The translations under genes and the position numbers were made by a program. Below are positions 42,616 through 50,247 of a DNA stretch of 64,000 nt, piece after piece. Under the pieces are notes generated by a model. It was not told the DNA's origin and searched no databases. It saw nothing but the letters and a program-made list of their open reading frames with translations. This DNA is from Herbihabitans rhizosphaerae. Its GTDB lineage: Bacteria; Actinomycetota; Actinomycetes; Mycobacteriales; Pseudonocardiaceae. The stretch spans positions 1-64,000 of the forward strand of contig NZ_SGWQ01000001.1 of NCBI RefSeq assembly GCF_004216555.1, in the 5' to 3' direction. The stretch's first letter is position 1; every line of letters begins with the position of its first letter.

Positions 42616-44910
42616 TCATTCCGGCGCGGTCAACCGCAATACCGGATCGATCGGCGAGGTCCCGTCGAAGTTCTCCGACAACGTGGTCGTGGCCATGTCG
42701 CCGAGACCGTCGAACACGCCGATGATCTCCGCCGCGTGCGGATCCCCCGCGGGCCACGCACCGGGAGCCGACCGGAACCAGTCCGACAGTTCCTCGGGCA
42801 CCTGGTAGTTCTCCGCCAGATGCCGGTAGAGCGGGGCGCGCGCGTCGGCCTGGCGCGCCAACTGCCCGTACTCCCGCATGGCGATCCGCATTCGGATCCA
42901 CCGGTACCGGTCGGTCTGGGTGAAGGTGTCCGCCTCGCCGTCGGCGCCGATCGAGGTGAACCGCTCCCGCAGTTGGGTGCCGGCCTCGTGCCCGCGCAGC
43001 GCGAGCCGGGCGATCGTGTCCGGCGTCATGAACAGGTTGGTGCCGCCCTCGCCCGGCTTCTGCCGCACGTTCGCGATCCGTCCGCGAAAACCGGGCAGCG
43101 CGGCCTGCATGGTGTCGCGCCAGCCGAGAAAGGTGTTCAGGATCGCGCCGACGAACCCACCCATACCGCCGCCGACGTCGTCCCATGGGTGCGCCGACGG
43201 CGTCGCGTCCTGTTTCGGCAGCAGCACGTCCAGCCGGGGGCCGTCGGGCGGGTACGGCTGCAGGTTCAGTCCGAACGTCGGCCAGCGCGGCAGCAGCGTG
43301 TCGAAGAAGTGGATCGGGAAGTTGCTGGTGATCCCGCCGTCGGAGAACCAGTGCACCTTTCCGTTGCGGCACAACGGAACCGCGCAAATCAGCCCGGGCA
43401 GCGCGAGGCTCATCCTGGTGGCGAGCAGGACCGGCATCTCCCACGGCTGCGGCAACCGGTGCAGCGTCTGGTCGGGATGCGTGGGACAGGTGAACGCGGT
43501 CGTGCCGCCGGTAGATGCTCCGATCATCTGGTCGATAATCCGGTCCGGCACGAGGTTGCGCAGGCATTCCCGGCACAGCTGCCACTGCTCGTCCTCGCCG
43601 TCCGCGGTGAGGAACGGCAGCCGGTAGGGCCGCCCGCCGGACAGGTCGGTGGTCATCAGCGCGAGGTTGATCACGCGCTCGCCGGACGGGCAGTCGCCGT
43701 CAAGCGCTACCGCGCCCTCCTGCGGGGTCGGCCCGCACCACAGGTCGCCGAACGTGAGCGCCCTGGTGTGCCGGCCGTTCTCGTCGCGGGGCAGGCCGGC
43801 GAGGTCGTCGATCACGTCGGCCAGCCAGATCGACAACGGCGGCACGCCGGTCGAGGTCGCCATGCCGGCGAGCCGGTCGACCCAGGTCGCCTGGTACGGC
43901 TCGGCGCCGGGGATCAGCCCGAACCGGAACCGCCGCCCGTCGGCCAGCATCGGCCAGGTCGCCTTGCCGTAGACCGCCGCGTACACCGCGACGGCGAGGA
44001 ACGTGAACGCGAGCCACCACAGCGCGCCGGCCGCGGCGGACACGACCCAGGCGTACGCCGACGCCTCGTGCCCGTCGCCGCCGGACCACCAGAACATGCC
44101 GGCCAGCGCGCCGACGAGCGGGAAGCACAGTGCCGCCGTGGCTCTGGGCAGCAGCCGCGCGGAGATCCGCAGCGTCCACACGGTGGCCACCACGGCGAAC
44201 GCGATCACGGCCGCGCCGAGCCCGATCCGCAGGCCCGCGTCGAGACTGTCCCACACTCCGGTGGGCATCAGAAACCGTTGCTGCACAAGGGGTCCGACCA
44301 GCCACGCGAGGAACAGCACGAGCAGCGCGACGTTGGCCAGCGGGGTCACCGCGGCCAGCAGCGCGGCCACGATCGAGGCGAGCTTGCCGCGCCCGGTTGC
44401 CGCCTTGTCCTGCATCGAGGCGGTCACCACGCGGTAGGCCCTGCTCTGCGCGGCCGACGGCTGGAACAACTGCGCCAGCCGCCAGCGCGAGCCGTCGCCG
44501 TCCGCGGACAGCCACTCGACGACGCTGGCCAGCCCGCTGAACCCGGGCCGGACCGCTCCCTCCGGCAGGTTCTCCGGCTCCTCGACGAACCGCCCGAACT
44601 CGGCGGCGGCGGTGACCGAGGCCGCGATGGCGCCGGCCGACGCGCCGCCGACCGATCGGAACACGTACCGCTCGGCCAGCGCGCACACGGCCAGCGGGTA
44701 GATCACGCCGCTGGTCGTGCCGCCGCGCATGGTCAGATCGCAGGAGGTGTTCGCGTACAGCCGGTAGGTCTCCGGCGCCTCGGCCGAGCGGCGGTCCGCC
44801 TCATTCGGTGGCAGGCGCACCCAGTCGTGCGTGAAACCCTTGCGATACTTGGAATCCTCGGTCAGCCGCAGCCCTCTGAGCGCGGCATGCGGATCCTGTT
44901 CCCCAGTCAT
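42616..44910 (-). CDS. patatin-like phospholipase with membrane segments
   Basis: A 764-residue protein. The N-terminal half of the patatin site has MRGGTTSGVIYPLAV (oxyanion loop) and GGASAGAIAAS (nucleophile Ser). A block of about four membrane helices (residues 190-310) is inserted before the part with the catalytic Asp in WFSDGGITSNFPIHF (about 560). The C-terminal 200 residues are soluble. It should hydrolyse acyl lipids at the membrane. ATG 44910 has GGGGAGG upstream. It is not part of the conserved block known in mycobacteria; such proteins occur in defence and lipid turnover alike. Confidence 0.85.
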   Translation of the reverse strand: MTGEQDPHAALRGLRLTEDSKYRKGFTHDWVRLPPNEADRRSAEAPETYRLYANTSCDLTMRGGTTSGVIYPLAVCALAERYVFRSVGGASAGAIAASVTAAAEFGRFVEEPENLPEGAVRPGFSGLASVVEWLSADGDGSRWRLAQLFQPSAAQSRAYRVVTASMQDKAATGRGKLASIVAALLAAVTPLANVALLVLFLAWLVGPLVQQRFLMPTGVWDSLDAGLRIGLGAAVIAFAVVATVWTLRISARLLPRATAALCFPLVGALAGMFWWSGGDGHEASAYAWVVSAAAGALWWLAFTFLAVAVYAAVYGKATWPMLADGRRFRFGLIPGAEPYQATWVDRLAGMATSTGVPPLSIWLADVIDDLAGLPRDENGRHTRALTFGDLWCGPTPQEGAVALDGDCPSGERVINLALMTTDLSGGRPYRLPFLTADGEDEQWQLCRECLRNLVPDRIIDQMIGASTGGTTAFTCPTHPDQTLHRLPQPWEMPVLLATRMSLALPGLICAVPLCRNGKVHWFSDGGITSNFPIHFFDTLLPRWPTFGLNLQPYPPDGPRLDVLLPKQDATPSAHPWDDVGGGMGGFVGAILNTFLGWRDTMQAALPGFRGRIANVRQKPGEGGTNLFMTPDTIARLALRGHEAGTQLRERFTSIGADGEADTFTQTDRYRWIRMRIAMREYGQLARQADARAPLYRHLAENYQVPEELSDWFRSAPGAWPAGDPHAAEIIGVFDGLGDMATTTLSENFDGTSPIDPVLRLTAPE

Positions 44911-44979
44911 GGCGACCTCCCCATTGGCGCTGTTCGACACTAGTGGGTGATCGACCGGGTAGTCACCAGGGGTTACACG

Positions 44980-45372
44980 TTAAGTACCGAAACGCCACCT
45001 TGGCTGGACCTCGAGACGGCTCAACTTCCACCCTGACCCCGTTCGGGTGGTTTCGAACCGGTACCGGCCACCGGTCAGCTGAGGCTTGTCGCCGTCGTCG
45101 AACACGGCGATCACGTTGGCGCGCACCACCGCGCGATCGCCGTCGAGGTCGATCACCGGGTTGGTGATCAGGTGGTGCGTCTGGACGTTCGGCGGGTGAG
45201 CGGCGCTGGCCAGTGCCGCCACTTCCGCGACACCACGGGCATCCCCGTTCGGGGTCGACGCGGTGATGTCGGCGGTCACCAGCGTCGGGTCGTCGAACTC
45301 CTTGTCGTCCAGCCACCGTCCGAGCCGGTTCACCAGATCGGACAGCTCCACACGGTCGGCGAGGTCGTTCAT
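44980..45372 (-). CDS. SnoaL/NTF2-like protein
   Basis: A 130-residue protein with the NTF2-like cone fold: helical start (ELSDLVNRLGRWLDDKEF), then VTADITASTP, THHLITNPVIDLDGDRAVV and a C-terminal GWKLSRLEVQPRW. Related proteins are small-molecule isomerases, hydratases or hydroxylase partners. It is divergent from the MarR gene across a strong palindrome, so its expression is probably controlled by that regulator. Confidence 0.8.
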   Translation of the reverse strand: MNDLADRVELSDLVNRLGRWLDDKEFDDPTLVTADITASTPNGDARGVAEVAALASAAHPPNVQTHHLITNPVIDLDGDRAVVRANVIAVFDDGDKPQLTGGRYRFETTRTGSGWKLSRLEVQPRWRFGT

Positions 45373-45387
45373 CCGCGCACTCCATTC

Positions 45388-45417
45388 GTTGGTTATACCA
45401 ATATTGGTGATTCCAAC
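45388..45417. promoter_or_regulatory. MarR-type operator
   Basis: A perfect inner palindrome ACCAATATTGGT (45397-45408) is enclosed by outer arms GTTGG (45388-45392) and CCAAC (45413-45417) with exactly the same centre. It lies 16 bp upstream of the NTF2-like start on one side and 40 bp from the MarR start on the other, as for an autoregulated MarR operator. Confidence 0.75.
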
Positions 45418-45456
45418 GATAATCGAAGAGCCCGCCAAACCGCTACCCTCGATTCC

Positions 45457-45897
45457 ATGCATCGCGGCGACGGCGTGGCCCGACTCAGGAACGCGCCGAC
45501 GTGGTTGATCAAGATGGCGGCGGAGCGCGCGGGCAGGCTGCTCGCCGACGGCTTCGCCGCGGCCGACTCTCGCGGCTACCACTACCTGCTGCTCGCCGCG
45601 CTGGACGAGCACGGGCCGTCCAGCCAGGCCGAACTCGGGCGCCGGTGCGGCATCGACCGCAGTGACGTGGTCGCGGCGATCAACGAGATGGCGGCCGCGA
45701 ACCTGGTGGAGCGCCGGCCGGACGAGAACGACCGGCGGCGCAACGTGATCACCCTGACCCGCGCGGGTTCGCGGCACCTCAAGCGACTCGACGACGTGGT
45801 CGGCGGAATCCAGGACGCCGTACTGGAGCCGCTGTCGGACCGGGAGCGTCAGCAACTGCTGCGCCTGCTGGCCAAGCTGGTCGATCACGGCGGATGA
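45457..45897 (+). CDS. MarR family transcriptional regulator
   Basis: A 146-residue winged helix regulator: SQAELGRRCGIDRSDVVAAI is the recognition helix-turn-helix, followed by NLVERRPDENDRRRNVITLT, the DxRxx wing characteristic of MarR. TACCCT just before ATG 45457 suggests a leaderless transcript. It probably represses the divergent NTF2-like gene and itself through the palindrome at 45388-45417. Confidence 0.88.
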   Translation: MHRGDGVARLRNAPTWLIKMAAERAGRLLADGFAAADSRGYHYLLLAALDEHGPSSQAELGRRCGIDRSDVVAAINEMAAANLVERRPDENDRRRNVITLTRAGSRHLKRLDDVVGGIQDAVLEPLSDRERQQLLRLLAKLVDHGG

Positions 45898-46283
45898 CCG
45901 GCGACTGTCTGATCAAGCGGCAGGTCGGCGGTGTCGGCCACTTCGCCCACGTGCACGTGCGCCGGGAACGGACGTCCGGCGCGGCTCGGGTGGTGTGGTC
46001 GGTCGCGCCGGACGATCGGGCGTCGGCCCAGCCCGGCTCCGACCCGGCCGAGGTGGACGCCGCACTGGCCGGCGCGTCCGAGATGGTGAACCTGTTGCGG
46101 GACAACGGTTTCACCGTCGACGGGCACACGGTTCACCTGGCTCGGGTGATCATCAGCCTGGTGGACACCGAGCCGACAGCCGTGCGCGCCTCGGCCGCGA
46201 TGGCCACGGCGATCGCGTACGGCGCCGGTGACCTGTTCGAGGTCCGCCACGACGGCGGGTGGCGCGTGACACCGGCGTCCTGA
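45894..46283 (+). CDS. hypothetical protein
   Basis: A 129-residue soluble protein starting MTGDCLIKRQVGGVGHFAHV, with an alternating beta-strand region, a Ser/Ala-rich helical middle (EMVNLLRDNGFTV) and a DLFEVRHDGGWRV end. The strand pattern recalls ribosomal-protein-S5-type folds such as elongation factor G domain IV, but this is only an impression. It overlaps the MarR stop (ATGA), so the two are co-translated; it may work with the regulator or its ligand. Confidence 0.6.
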   Translation: MTGDCLIKRQVGGVGHFAHVHVRRERTSGAARVVWSVAPDDRASAQPGSDPAEVDAALAGASEMVNLLRDNGFTVDGHTVHLARVIISLVDTEPTAVRASAAMATAIAYGAGDLFEVRHDGGWRVTPAS

Positions 46284-46284
46284 G

Positions 46285-46434
46285 CGCGGAACTCACCGAT
46301 GCAGAACGCGGAACTCGCGGGTGCAGGGCGCGGGACTCACGGGTGCGGGGCGCGGGACTCGCGGGGTGCAGGGCGCGGAACTCACCGATGCACAGCGCGG
46401 GACTCGCCGATGCAGGGCGCGGGACTCGCGAGGT
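46285..46434. repeat. tandem array of a 22-bp repeat (about 7 units)
   Basis: Units of the form CGCGGRACTCRCSGRTGCAGGG follow head to tail: six at 22-23 bp and a partial seventh. The array fills exactly the gap between the stops of two convergent genes (46283 and 46434). The same repeat in reverse orientation occurs at 54463-54720. There are no unique spacers, so it is not CRISPR. It may act as a bidirectional terminator or be a mobile repeat. Confidence 0.8.
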
Positions 46435-47387
46435 CAGGGGCGGGTGCGCCTGCGGCGGCCGAAGATCAGCGCGAGGACGGCGGACAGCACTCCGGCCAGT
46501 CCGCCGACGAGCCGGGACAGCTCGACCGCCCTGGTCACGTGGCCGGCGTCCGGGCTGCGGCCGGTGCCGAGGACCGGGCGCTCCTCAACGCCGTGCGCGT
46601 ACACGGTGCGCCCGCCGAGCCGAGTCTCCAGCGCGCCGGCGAACGCCGCCTCCACCCGTCCCGCGTTCGGACTCGGGTGCGCCGCCGCGTCGCGCCGCCA
46701 CGCGTGCCACGCCTCGCGGGCCGAGCCGCCGACCACCGGCGCGCTGCCCACGGTGAGCCCCGCGGTGATCCGCGCCGGCACCAGGTTCGCCAGGTCGTCG
46801 GCGCGCGCGGCGGCCCAGCCGAACCGTCGGTAGCGCGGCGAGCGGTGGCCGATCATCGCGTCCAGGGTGTTCACCGCGCGGTAGCCGAGCAGCCCGGGCA
46901 CACCGGCGACGGCGCCCCAGAACAGCGGTGCCACCACGGCGTCGGAGGTGTTCTCCGCGACCGACTCGACGGTCGCGCGGGCCAGCCCCGTGGCGTCCAG
47001 CGTGGCCGGATCGCGCCCGCACAGGTGCGGCAGCCGCTCGCGGGCCGCGCCCAGGTCACCCGCGTCCAACTCGGCGCCGATCGCGGCGCCCTCCTCGGCC
47101 AGCGACGAGCCGCCGAGCACCACCCAGGTGGCCGCGGCCGTGGTCGCCGTGCGCAGCAGCGGGCGCCCGTGGCCCGCGCGCTCGGCGGCCACTCCGAGCA
47201 GCACGGTGCCGCCGGTGAGCAGCGCCGCGTGCACCGCGCCCTGGAGCTTGCCGTCCCGGTAGGTGACCGCCTCGAGGCGCGACGACGCGGCACCGAACCC
47301 GGCCACCGGATGACGACGTTTCGGATCCCCCAGGAACACGTCGGCAGCGACGCCGACCAGCAGACCGATCGCCCGCGCGACTGTCAA
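46434..47387 (-). CDS. cobD: adenosylcobinamide-phosphate synthase
   Basis: A 317-residue membrane protein of the CbiB/CobD family, which attaches aminopropanol (phosphate) to adenosylcobyric acid. Several hydrophobic segments are present, with VGVAADVFLGDPKRRHPVAGFG at the start (quoted in part: DVFLGDPKRRHPVAGFG), the conserved ESVAENTSDAVVAPLFW, and NTLDAMIGHRSPRYRRFGW. TTG 47387 is preferred because GGGGAGG lies 7 bases upstream; GTG 47426 is an alternative. It shares the pathway with cobC at 38548. It is the last member of the Rv2222c-Rv2236c-like block. Confidence 0.9.
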   Translation of the reverse strand: MTVARAIGLLVGVAADVFLGDPKRRHPVAGFGAASSRLEAVTYRDGKLQGAVHAALLTGGTVLLGVAAERAGHGRPLLRTATTAAATWVVLGGSSLAEEGAAIGAELDAGDLGAARERLPHLCGRDPATLDATGLARATVESVAENTSDAVVAPLFWGAVAGVPGLLGYRAVNTLDAMIGHRSPRYRRFGWAAARADDLANLVPARITAGLTVGSAPVVGGSAREAWHAWRRDAAAHPSPNAGRVEAAFAGALETRLGGRTVYAHGVEERPVLGTGRSPDAGHVTRAVELSRLVGGLAGVLSAVLALIFGRRRRTRP

Positions 47388-47455
47388 AACCCGACCTCCC
47401 CGCCTGCCAACACCCCTGGCGAGCACCGTATCTCAACCATCTAGGCTGGGCCGTC

Positions 47456-49000
47456 GTGGAGTCCGAGGAACAGGCAGACGCTCGGCTGCAGCTCTATGCC
47501 TATCTCCAGCCGCGCGAGCATCACCGGACCTACCTCGCGATCATGCGGCTGTTCACCTCCACGCTGCTCGCCGACCTGTCCCCCGGCGAGGTCGCCTCCG
47601 CGCTGGCCGCCGACGAGCGGGCCGGGCGCATCGACCCCGGCGAGTCCGATGTGGACAACGTGCTGGCGAGGCTCCGCCAGCTCAAGGACTGGGGCAACCT
47701 GGTCGCCGGCCGCCGCGAGACGATCGCCGCGAGCATCGCCGAGTTCCAGCAGGGCAGCATCCGCTACCAGGTGAGCAAGCTCGCCGTCCGCGTCCAGCGG
47801 GACGTGGACGAGCTGCTCCGGGTGCCCGAGGGCGCGCGCGAGGTGTCCCGAGAGCTGCTCCCGGCGATCGAGCGCGGACTGTCCGAACTGGGCGAAACCC
47901 TTGCCGCGGCGGCGATCCGCGACTCGGAGGCACCGCTGTCCAACACCGCCCGGCGCGCCCGCGAGCTGCTCGCCGAACGGGTCACCACACTGTTCCTGCA
48001 GCACGCCGAGCTGGCCTCCACGGTCCGCGATTTCTACGCCTACCTCGGCCAGGTACTCAACCGCCATCACCTCGGCGCACAGGAGATCTCCGGCTTCCGC
48101 AATCTCTTGGTGGAGTACATCCAGCTTGTCGTGGAGGATGTGCTGCGGCACACGCCGGCGATCGCCAGGCGGCTGGCCGACCTGGCCGGCGCCCGCGTGG
48201 AGCTGCTGCGGCTGCTGAGCCCGAGCGAGCCGTTGGACGAGACGGTGGAGCGCACCCGAGGCCGCACGCACAGCGACTGGCAGGAGCTGACCGACTGGTT
48301 CGTGGACCGGCCGGGCAACCCGAGCCAGGTCACGGCGCTGCGGGAGGCGACGACCCGCGCGATCGGCGCGCTGCTCGCCTCGGTGAAGCGCGCGAGCACC
48401 GGCGGCGGGCTGCTGCCGAATCGCCGCACCGAGCTGATCAAGCTGGCCGGCTGGCTCGGGCAGGCGACCCAGGACGAGGCGCACGCGATCTACGCGGCCG
48501 CGTTCGGCCTGTACTCCGCGCGCAACCTGCTCCCCTCACCCGAGCACGACGGCGACGACGAGCACACGCCGTGGGCGGACGGCCCGGCGATCGACGTGAC
48601 GGTCAGCGTGCGCGGTCGCGGCGACCGGGGCGCGCGCGGGCGCACCTCGCGGATCATGGACGACCCGATGACCGAGCAGGGCCTGCTGGCCGAGGCGCGG
48701 GAAGCCGACGCGCGGCGCACGGCTGCTGCCGACGAGCTGGCCGCCGCGTCGGAGAACCTCGACGGCGCAACGCTTTCCGGCGAGGCGCTCGGCGCGCTGT
48801 GCGAGCTGCTGACGCTGGCCATGGCGCAGCGTGAGGGCGTCACCGAGCCGGGCGCGGCCACCGACCAGGTGCGCGGGCTGCAACTGTCGCTCACCCCTGA
48901 GGAAGGCCGCACCACGGTGATCAGGAGCAGCGCCGGCACGCTGACCCTGCGCGACACCGCGGTGGACATCGACCGCGTCACCACGAAGGGCGCGCGCTGA
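47456..49000 (+). CDS. jetA: Wadjet type II subunit JetA (TIGR02677, kleisin-like)
   Basis: A 514-residue protein matching the TIGR02677 family: AYLQPREHHRTYLAIMRLF at the start, a long helical region, and GWLGQATQDEAHAIYAAAFGL (quoted in part: QDEAHAIYAAAFGLY) at about 345. JetA is the MukF-like kleisin that joins the SMC heads in an anti-plasmid complex. GTG 47456 is preceded by TAGGCT (47442-47447), so the mRNA seems leaderless. jetB starts within its stop (TGATG). It sits directly behind the divergent cobD gene. Confidence 0.88.
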   Translation: MESEEQADARLQLYAYLQPREHHRTYLAIMRLFTSTLLADLSPGEVASALAADERAGRIDPGESDVDNVLARLRQLKDWGNLVAGRRETIAASIAEFQQGSIRYQVSKLAVRVQRDVDELLRVPEGAREVSRELLPAIERGLSELGETLAAAAIRDSEAPLSNTARRARELLAERVTTLFLQHAELASTVRDFYAYLGQVLNRHHLGAQEISGFRNLLVEYIQLVVEDVLRHTPAIARRLADLAGARVELLRLLSPSEPLDETVERTRGRTHSDWQELTDWFVDRPGNPSQVTALREATTRAIGALLASVKRASTGGGLLPNRRTELIKLAGWLGQATQDEAHAIYAAAFGLYSARNLLPSPEHDGDDEHTPWADGPAIDVTVSVRGRGDRGARGRTSRIMDDPMTEQGLLAEAREADARRTAAADELAAASENLDGATLSGEALGALCELLTLAMAQREGVTEPGAATDQVRGLQLSLTPEEGRTTVIRSSAGTLTLRDTAVDIDRVTTKGAR

Positions 49001-50247
49001 TGGCGAGACGACTGTCCACTGTGGACGTTCTGGCCGATCTGCCGGACATCGACGCGGCCAACGTGGTGCGCTGCGCGCGGGTACTGCTGCGTCGCCCGCT
49101 GCTGCGGCCGGGCGGGCCGGACGGCGATCTGCTGTCCCTGGTGTACCGGCATCGCGCGGTCCTGCAGGAGCTGTTCGCGTCGCTGCTGGGCTACCGGCTC
49201 GTGGTGGAGCGCCGGTTCGCCCGGCTGTACAAGGCGGGCCCGGGTCCGGACGCGACTCGCGGCGCGACGGGCCTGTCGCCGCGCGCGTACGCGTACGTCG
49301 CGCTCACCATGGCCGCGCTGACCGGCGTGGGCGCGCAGGTGCTGCTGTCCCGGCTGGTGGCCGACATCCGGTCCGCCGCGACGGAGGCCGGCGTCGAGAT
49401 CACCGACGACCTGGCCGACCGGCGCGCGCTCACCACGGCGCTGCGGCACCTCGTGCAGCTCGGCGTGATCTCCGAGACCGACGGGACGGTGGCCGGCCTG
49501 ACCGCCGAAGCACCGGCCGAGGCGTTGATCACCGTGCACACCGATCTGCTGGGCCAGTTGCTCGCCGGTCCACTGGCCGACGCGAGCACCGCCGACGAGT
49601 TGATCGAGCGGGCGGCGGCCACCGGAAGCGTGGAACACGCCGTCCGGCGGCGGCTGATCGAGGACCCGGTGGTGCTGCACGCGGACCTCCCCGACGAACA
49701 CGCCGACTGGCTGCTTCGCGTGCAGCGCAAGGAATCCGTGCTGTTGGACCGCTGCTTCGGACTGATCACCGAGACCCGCGCCGAGGGCATCGCGGTGACC
49801 GATCCGGAGGAGTACCTGACCGACGTGGTGTTCCCGTCGACCGGGACCGTCGCACGGATATCACTGCTCGCGCTGCCCGAGCTGATCGCGTCCTACGAGG
49901 TGCCCTACGACGAGGAGGCCGAGGAATCGCGCGGCCGGCCCGATGGGCGGATCCCGATCTCCGAGGCGACCCTGCGCGAGATCTGCCGGCGGCTCGTCGA
50001 GGACTACCCCACGGCATGGTCGCGCCAGGCCACCGAGGACGTCGACGCGCTGGCCGCCGAGGTGGTCGCACTGCTCGGCCGGCTCCAGTTGCTCACACCC
50101 GACGACGACGGCTACCTGCTCAGCCCGGCGGCGCACCGCTGGCTGCCCCAGCCCGACGAAACCCCTGGTGCCACAACGGTTTCCCCGCCGTCCCCCGCGG
50201 ACGCGCAGCCGGGCTGGTCCCTGTTCGACGAGAAGGATGACACGTGA
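49000..50247 (+). CDS. jetB: Wadjet type II subunit JetB (TIGR02678, MukE-like)
   Basis: A 415-residue protein of the TIGR02678 family, recognisable from LLRRPLLRPGGPDGDLLSLV, quoted as LLRPGGPDGDLLSLVYRH, YRLVVERRFARLYK, and LSPRAYAYVALTMAALTG. It is a winged-helix accessory subunit of the condensin-like complex, comparable to MukE. It is translationally coupled to both jetA and jetC. One perfect iterated palindrome is in its fifth to ninth codons. Confidence 0.88.
   Translation: MARRLSTVDVLADLPDIDAANVVRCARVLLRRPLLRPGGPDGDLLSLVYRHRAVLQELFASLLGYRLVVERRFARLYKAGPGPDATRGATGLSPRAYAYVALTMAALTGVGAQVLLSRLVADIRSAATEAGVEITDDLADRRALTTALRHLVQLGVISETDGTVAGLTAEAPAEALITVHTDLLGQLLAGPLADASTADELIERAAATGSVEHAVRRRLIEDPVVLHADLPDEHADWLLRVQRKESVLLDRCFGLITETRAEGIAVTDPEEYLTDVVFPSTGTVARISLLALPELIASYEVPYDEEAEESRGRPDGRIPISEATLREICRRLVEDYPTAWSRQATEDVDALAAEVVALLGRLQLLTPDDDGYLLSPAAHRWLPQPDETPGATTVSPPSPADAQPGWSLFDEKDDT
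49014..49026. repeat. GTCCACNGTGGAC palindrome
   Basis: Perfect copy at the start of jetB, coding Ser-Thr-Val-Asp (RLSTVDVLA). Confidence 0.8.

Noticed and set aside
46285-46434. CRISPR array
   Set aside because: The 22-bp units follow head to tail with no unique spacers, and no cas gene is near.
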